NCBI GenBank assembly: GCA_015680685.1
Contig: MNCI01007634.1
Coordinates: 643,193 to 707,192 of the forward strand
Length of the DNA: 64,000 nucleotides
Direction of reading: 5' to 3'
From: Gnetum montanum
Lineage: Eukaryota > Streptophyta > Gnetopsida > Gnetales > Gnetaceae
Under the pieces are notes generated by a model that did no database searches, was not told the DNA's origin, and saw nothing but the letters and a program-made list of their open reading frames with translations. Of this stretch, positions 57,431 through 64,000 are shown in pieces. Position 1 is the first letter of the stretch. Each line of letters starts with the position of its first letter. Position numbers and translations under genes: made by a program.

Positions 57431-59109
57431 AATAATGAAATTCATAGCTTGTTTGATAATGTGAATCCTGAATTTCATTTTACATGTTATAACATGTCTA
57501 TAAGTTTGCTAAAACAAGATCATGAGATAACATTTTTGAAGGAAAATCAAGGCATTTGTACCTACTCTTAAATCCTATAAAGTTACATGGCAAGAATTTG
57601 GTTATCAAGATTTTTTATTCAGAACATGAATTTTCCTTGAGGTTTTTCATTAGCCCCTCTTTATCAATTTTTTTAGGATTAACCTAAAAGACATCAACAA
57701 AGAATGTAAAACAATGTTATGGATCCATCACTAATGCTTCCTCTCAACATTTGATTTTGTAGTTGTCAAATCATGCCAAGGAGTGCTTACAATGATGAAA
57801 TAAGGTTACAATGGGATGATAAGAATTTGTGGTGAGATAGTGGCTATGTTGATTATCAGAGAATGATCACATGGGTTAACAAAGAATTTCTAATATGTTG
57901 ACATCATGGTTATGACATAGTGAATTTTACACTAGCTAATGAGGTCTTCATGCTTCATGCTTGATATTGATTAGTTACATGTGCTAAGATTTGATAAAAC
58001 CAATGCTTTGGAATTGGCTACTTTGGCCATTTATCTCTTCTTCTTCTTTTTTTAGAGTTGTTGATTTGCATAACTTTAGGCTACATTGGCCTCTTGAATT
58101 TTGTGGCATTTCATCTCCTTTTTTATGGAAGTAAAACCTTCATCTGGTCTTGTTGCAAAAACCAAATTGTTTGTTTTCTCACTAAATGAAGAGTTTGTAG
58201 ATTCAATGAAATTGATGATTGAGCATGTCAAGTATGTCATATGAAAATTATGTATGAATGTCAAACATAGGTTTTTATTGTTAGCAAAGTAAGGAGGGCT
58301 AAAGCTTGGTTATGGGATTATGGCTCAAAAGAGGTAATGGAAGTGATGTGAGACAAGCAATATTGGCAAGGTTAAACAAGCTAGTAAAATCACATGTATC
58401 AAGATCCTATGGTAACTCACCACTATAATGAGTCACACCTCTACAATGAATTTAGGCTCATCTTGCAAGCACATATCTAAGAGGATAAGAAAATAAGTAA
58501 AAGAATGCATGTGATTATAAGAGGTTACATGAGGTTATAATCAAATATAGGCCATCATGAGATGTAATTTGTAGAACTTGAGAACTCTATATCTCACTTT
58601 GCATATTTATACAGAATTTGCAATTTCTTGAGATGCTAAAGAGCCATACAAGATTACTTATCATAGCCTACAAGGTCCATCAGTGTCACATGCTTATTCA
58701 AGTCAACAAACAGAGGCCAATACTAAAAGCAAACATGTCAATGTTAGGAGTAATAAAGATCATGTGAAGGCTTTAATGTTGTCTTGTCAGGATTTGGTGA
58801 TGTCTTGGGAAAACTATGGCTCTAGTGAGAAACCTAGTTTTAGGGTTTTCTCCTCAGCATTATGGATTGAAATGGGGATTTTAGCCAAGGAATACTTTAT
58901 GGTTTTGTTGGTCTCAAGGTCAAGAGTAGTCAAGTCACCCTAAGGTATTAAGGCTATATGGTTAAAAGGCTTTTAGGCTCAAAGTTTAGGTACTCAAGAT
59001 CTTTTAATTGATTGGCAATACTAGAAGGGTTTACCTAGGCTCAAATGTAAGTTGGATGATCCTCACATCTTCCTAGCTCAATCTTGTATATCAACATAAG
59101 CACATCAAG
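57431..59109. other. Unassigned AT-rich sequence
   Basis: No domain recognised. An open frame at 58683-58943 (+) has no family resemblance and lies in decayed surroundings. Confidence 0.35.
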
Positions 59110-59400
59110 TCACATCTACATGATATATTTATATAAAAAAAAGTTAAAATAATGCAAAATAATGTAATAATAGAGCATAATAAAGTAAAACATGATCAAA
59201 ACAAAGTAAAACAAGGTAAAAGAAGGCAAAACAAGGTCACAAAAAGGCAAAACAAGGTTAAACTAGTAGTAAACAAGGTAAATTAATGTAAAAAAGATAG
59301 CATAAGATCCAAATGATGTCAAAATAAGGTAAAATGAAGTTAAGAAAAGATTAAATAAGGTTAAAAATAACATAAAATAATATAATAATATGTTATTTTG
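59110..59400. repeat. A-rich degenerate tandem repeat
   Basis: Many copies of AAAACAAGGTAA or AAAAGGCAAAACAAGG, with a period of about 12-15 bp, grading into simple A-rich DNA. Confidence 0.75.
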
Positions 59401-59584
59401 GATACTCTGTGATCAAAATAGGCTATAATTTATTGAGAAAAGCCAAAAATTAATAAAATAATGGGTTAAAGGTTAAATAAGCTATAAATGACCAAATATT
59501 CCCCATTCCTAGCATGTATGACCCAGTGCGACAACATGTGAGAGCACCATGGGATAGTGTATGGGAATCATAGGTTGGATTGAT

Positions 59585-59840
59585 AGCACATGAGGCCTAG
59601 TATGGTAGCTTGTGAGCTTTATACACTAGCTTGTGAGCTTTATACACTAGCTTGTGAGAGTGTGAGGCCTAGTATGACAACTTGTGAGCCTCATAAGCTA
59701 GCTTGAAGGCATGTGAGGCCTAGTCTGGTAGCTTGTAAGCTTCACAGGGTAGCTTGTAAACTTTATAAGCTAGCTTGTGAGCTCCAAAATCTAGCTTTGT
59801 AGCTTGTTTGGCTAGTCTATGTAGCTTATGGGTAGTATTG
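59585..59840. repeat. 21-bp tandem repeat
   Basis: AGCTTGTGAGCTTTATACAC plus T at 59607 and 59628 is identical; a third starts at 59649. Degenerate copies (AGCTTGTGAGCCTCATAAGC, AGCTTGTAAACTTTATAAGC) continue to about 59840, with GCATGTGAGGCCTAGT interspersed. Confidence 0.85.
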
Positions 59841-60003
59841 ACTTGGTTGATAGCTTATTTATGTCAAACAAGCAACCACACACACTAGCATAACATATTT
59901 GGCTTATCTTACTTGAGATTAGAGTTGTGAGATCCACATGATAGCATACAGAACTAATCCAGGTAGCATATGGGCCATGAATTCAGATTTGATAGTGTAT
60001 ACA

Positions 60004-60690
60004 AGCTAATTTCATTGTCAATTTCACATGCCCAAGATGTTTGATACTTGGTGTTAGGTTCTAGAGTTGTAGGGCCCACTTTTTAGCTTTTTTTTTTGAC
60101 CATTTTGATAGTGTATGAGAACTTAGATGCCAATCTCACACCAGAATGTAGCATATGAGGTTAATTTCCTAGTCAATTTAACATTCACAACATGTGAAAT
60201 AGTTGGGGATTTTTCCTGAGCTTTATGAGCCCTACTAGGTAGTGTGTGGGAATTGGATGGGCAACGCATGAGATAATAAAAAAAATTCCAAGATATGTTA
60301 GCATATGAGCTTAATTTCATAGTTATTTTCATTACCCCAATGTGTGGAACCTTAGGCATTTTTGCTCATGATCTGTGGAACCTAGATATTACCAAAATTA
60401 ATCTTGTTGATAGTGTGTGAACTAGAAAAATTGAAATCTTTCACCAAAATCTAGTGTATGAATATAATTTCATTTTTAATTTCTCATCCCTAGTGTATGT
60501 GGGATAGTCCTTGGCTTATGTGAGAGAATATTCACACATGTGAGGGCTAGGAAAGAGATTTTACCATCAAACCCCAGTGTATGAGCATAATTTCACTCTT
60601 AATTTCACTAAGGCAACATGTGAAAGCTAAACATAGGATTATAAAATCATCTACAAAGCATATACAAGGTAATTTAGTTCTTTCTACCTC
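60004..60690. repeat. Tandem array, about 150-bp period
   Basis: The phrase GTATGAGCATAATTTCATTC (variants) followed by TTAATTTCAC and then AACATGTGAAA recurs at 60004, 60158, 60308, 60461, 60584 and 60667 (spacings 154, 150, 153, 123, 83), so the last units are shortened. Confidence 0.75.
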
Positions 60691-62360
60691 TTGTGCTTAG
60701 TGTGTTGGAGAAAACCCAAGAATTTTAGGCTTCTCTTTATAGCAGTTAGAGGTAGCACCATTGGAATTTGACAACCATGGTAAAAAAGAATGGATCAACC
60801 AGTCGAAATCCAAGCCTAAAAGAGGCATAGGAGACTATAAGGATTGTATCAAGGCTTTCCAACCAATTTATAGGAGAAGGATATTTGTTAATGGCTACTG
60901 GGTACCAATTTTCTTTTCATTTTTCTTTATTTTCTACCTTAGATTGCATGTGATGAGATTTTTGAATTTCAACCACATAGATTGATTGTATTGGGCTTTT
61001 CAGCCATATTAGAGGTGAAATTGGATTTTTTAGATTTTTTATGATGAATATTTGAGTTTTTTTTTTTTGGCTTAGTATGCAACGTTCTAGCTATGAGCTT
61101 GTTTTCCAACATTTGCAATTTTTTCTAGGCTAGACTAGCAACATTGATGGGGTTTTGACCACATATGGTTAGTGTCCTTGACCTCTAGTAAGGGCAGATG
61201 TAGTGGCAAAGGGTTCTTGGCCATTTTTACATATTTTTTCTAATTTTTATGATTTTTTATATAGTTAATTAACTATAAAATAAGGTTTTTCTGGTTAAAA
61301 TTTTGGTAAAATTAAAACTTTTCCACACCTATATGTGCAGTAGTGTAGTCAACTTTGGTTGTTTTGGCTATGTTCACTACATCTATGGTTGAAAATAATT
61401 TTTTAAAATTTTTATATTTTTTCTAGGTTTTGAGTGCCTACATTGATCACATTTGTACTTGAAAACACTGTTCTAAATTTTTTTTTCTTGGCAAATTTTC
61501 ATAGCACTTGGATGCTTGAAGGTTGAATTAAGTATTCTAAATTTTTGTTTTGGCTTTATGATCAACATGTGAATTCCTAGGCTCTACAAGAGTAGTGTAT
61601 GACACTTCCTGGATTGATGTGATAGCAAATAGGAGATTTTGGAATTCTTTCTAGGAAAGAATGGTGGCGTATGGGCCCAAAGAGCTAAAAATTCTTCTAT
61701 TTTTTACCTCCTTCTTTCTCCATTCTTAGTGTTTGGCATTGTTTGAACTTTTGGAAATTTTTTTTTGGGAATTTTCCATTCACCAAGCTCTAACACTATC
61801 AATCTTGGTCACTTATTTTTGCGAAAATTTGGTTTTGTATAAGCTATTTGTAGAAATGCTTATTTGGTGTTTTGTATCACAATGTTAACTATTTTTTTAA
61901 TGTTTATTGTCTAACAAAATGCCAATTTTAGTTTTTTCATATCAAATGTTTGATAAAATGCCTAATTTTGTTTTTTTATGTCAAGTGTTTGACAAAATGT
62001 CAAACCTACTCAAATTTGATCCATGATGGTTTAGTTTTGATCTACGTGTAATCTTAGTTATGTCTATAACCTTGGCTACTATTTTTTCATGTTTTACTAG
62101 TCAAATATTTTTAATTTAATATTTAACTTTGGCCATAATATTAATGTGTGTTCTAATGATTCAATGTTCTACTTGCTTGAGGCCTCCTAGTGAATGAAGA
62201 TGATGGTTCTAACAACACTTTCCTTCCTCCTTATGTGTCGTTTACTAAGCTATTGAATGTTCATGATCTATTATGATTTTGGTTGTGTTATGGATGTTTT
62301 GTTGTTGCTATATTTGTAGCTTAAGAAATTATGTATCGTCCCCTTGTATTACACTATGTA
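60691..62360. other. Unassigned sequence with many T-runs
   Basis: No gene recognised. Three 38-39-bp copies of TGTTTGACAAAATGCC-containing text lie at about 61908, 61947 and 61986. Confidence 0.4.
61908..62000. repeat. 39-bp tandem repeat, three copies
   Basis: TGTCTAACAAAATGCC, TGTTTGATAAAATGCC and TGTTTGACAAAATGTC, each followed by AATTTTxGTTTTTTxAT and ATCAAATG/GTCAAGTG. Confidence 0.8.
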
Positions 62361-62365
62361 ACTAT
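62361..62365. repeat. Left TSD ACTAT of solo LTR
   Basis: Identical to 63678-63682. Confidence 0.8.
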
Positions 62366-63677
62366 TATAGCGATTAGAAAATTCAGTTGCTGGAAACTGA
62401 AGATCTTGGCCAAAATAGCTTTAACCTTGGACCTCAAGGGCCTCTAAAAATAGGATTTGAGGTTCCCTAGATGGTCTTGTCAATCACCTAAGGACTTACA
62501 AAATGTAAATAGGGGTAGTAAAATAAAAATGCAATGCAAATCTAAAAAATAAATCTACACTAACTTACATAACAAACAGAACTTAAACTTTATTTTAATA
62601 AAAATAAATAGGGTTTAGAAATGTGTACAAGGGTGTTTGAGGAGGCAAAGGGTTCACTTTGCTGGGGGTTTGTAAATTGTTGAAACCAATAGCTATGGGC
62701 ACCATAGTCAACTCCATGATCTAGATGCTCTGCAACTCCTGAAATTATGAAACCTTGTTGTACTCCTTACCAAATCTGTAGCATTGATGGTTCAAAAGGG
62801 TAAGATGTGCAGGGGCTTTGGGCTGCAAGGAAGAGCCACTCTAGGAATCTTGATGCCCAGGTTGCTCAGCGTTGCCACAAAATCACACATAATCTTAGGA
62901 AGGTAAAAGTGGTCACAATGGCTATGGTTTCCATGCTGAAATTTTCTCTCAAAAGCTCTATGCTTGCAATGAAATCTCAAAGCTCTTGAATGCCAAAACC
63001 TGTAACCTTTTCATGGTGTTGGAGCTTGGTTTTTATAGGTTTTCATGGCCATAATTTTTACTAAAAATTCTGCCTAATTGATGATAGATTGCTATCATGT
63101 GTAGGTGTGGCAAACATCCAAATCCCACATGGTTTCTATGTATGGTAAGTTTTGATACCTCCAAGGTACCAGAACCATTCTAGTTACCAAAAATAGTAAA
63201 TAAGAATTTTGGCCATGCTAGCCTTCCAAGAGCAATGTTGGGCCTATAGGAACCATGCTGGGGGTATGACACCCATGTTAGAGCTACATGATCACCTTTG
63301 GGATGTGTGAATAATGTTGAGGTGTTGGCATCATGCTAGAGCAACGAGAGTAACGTTGAGGATGCAATAGCAATGCTAGGGGGTAGGAGTCACCCCCCAC
63401 ACTGAACATAGGTGTTTCCAGCATAGCAAAGGTCATACCCCTCATAAAACCCATGAAAATTCCAATTTTGGTAGTTCAAAAAGCATTTTAACCCAACAAC
63501 ACCCCCCCCNTGGGAATTGAGGATTTAACCACTTATGAGGCATTTTTCGGCCCCAAAAATTACATCTTATGGATTACAATATTCACATTTTACAATGAAG
63601 TTTTAGCATTAGGTTTCATGGGTTGAGAGTTACAATGCAAAAAAGGTTACAACATGTGTTTTCTTGGTGGTGTTTCA
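62366..63677 (-). mobile_element. Solo LTR of the giant-element family (1,312 bp)
   Basis: On the minus strand it starts TGAAACACC, has TATAAAA at about 63037-63030, AATAAAG near 62590, and ends CTAATCGCTATA, aligning throughout with the LTRs at 4.2 and 23.7 kb (TTAGGTGATTGACAAGACCA; GCCTCATAAGTGGTTAAA). A perfect 5-bp duplication ACTAT on both sides and no adjoining element body show it is a recombination-derived solo LTR. An N sits beside a run of nine C at 63510. Confidence 0.88.
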
Positions 63678-63682
63678 ACTAT
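63678..63682. repeat. Right TSD ACTAT of solo LTR
   Basis: Identical to 62361-62365. Confidence 0.8.
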
Positions 63683-64000
63683 GATTATGATCATGAGCTA
63701 CCTAGCCATGTTTGACATTTGTGATATTTTATGTTGACTAGTTTAACACTACTCTTTGGTCACAAATTTTTAATTATTTTTTTCAATTTTATACTTTTCT
63801 ACATTTTATATTCTTTACGTAAACAATGGATTTAGGCTACACATTAAAATAGTAGTAAAATGCAAGACTACAACGTAAAATTTGACAATGTAATAAGATG
63901 AAAATTGTAAAATAGGGAATAATTATAAAAATAAAAATTAGTCACCAAGAGAAAGAAAGAGAGGCTATGTATTTACCAATTTTAGACCCTGGCAGGCCAT
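63683..64000. other. Right edge, nothing recognised
   Basis: AT-rich; no gene or repeat end seen before the window stops. Confidence 0.4.

Overview
The window looks like intergenic nuclear DNA from a plant with a large, repeat-rich genome. Gymnosperm-like is a guess from texture; the species cannot be fixed from the sequence. I found no intact host gene. Nearly everything recognisable is LTR retrotransposon sequence of Ty3/gypsy type, in nested layers. Most coding frames are riddled with TAA/TAG/TGA where the families have Gln, Arg or Trp, while indels are scarce. That is the footprint of long C-to-T decay at methylated sites.

1-4193 and 25085-28149 are the two sides of an old insertion site and hold little I can name. 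4194-25079 is one very large + strand element (20,886 bp) with two LTRs (1,151 and 1,372 bp), a near-perfect 5-bp target duplication (ATGAG/ATGAA), gag and protease (6142-9691), reverse transcriptase with two RNase H domains (20491-22428), and only the tail of an integrase. This is the layout of the Tat/Ogre group. Between protease and RT lie about 10.8 kb that begin with a consensus splice donor, where Ogre elements are known to carry an intron. Here that interval contains a decayed multi-exon gene on the opposite strand with canonical introns, plus two satellite-like arrays of about 190 bp period, the larger with an alternating 384-bp higher-order unit.

28-57 kb holds minus-strand elements. 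Three related Tat-type copies are visible: A (28.2-30.4 kb), C (33.8-35.3 kb continuing at 41.2 kb) and B (pol at 43.2-45.7 kb, gag-protease at 54.3-56.6 kb). Copy C is interrupted by a 5.8-kb non-autonomous LTR element, here called X (35347-41164, perfect TSD AATGT). X carries a fragment of a host CCR4-like nuclease gene, a 5S-rRNA-derived box and a 45-bp minisatellite, and is itself interrupted by a young CpG-rich solo LTR (37394-38082). Copy B is interrupted within its RT by a chromovirus (45735-54295) that shares its LTR, primer-binding site, 5S box and minisatellite with X. X is therefore a non-autonomous relative of that chromovirus.

57-64 kb has further tandem arrays (21-bp, about 150-bp and 39-bp units) and a solo LTR of the giant element's family on the minus strand (62366-63677, TSD ACTAT).

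In what follows, 'seen' means read from the sequence by eye. Family names rest on motif recognition. No alignment program or database was used, and coordinates of decayed features are approximate to tens of bases unless a boundary is named.
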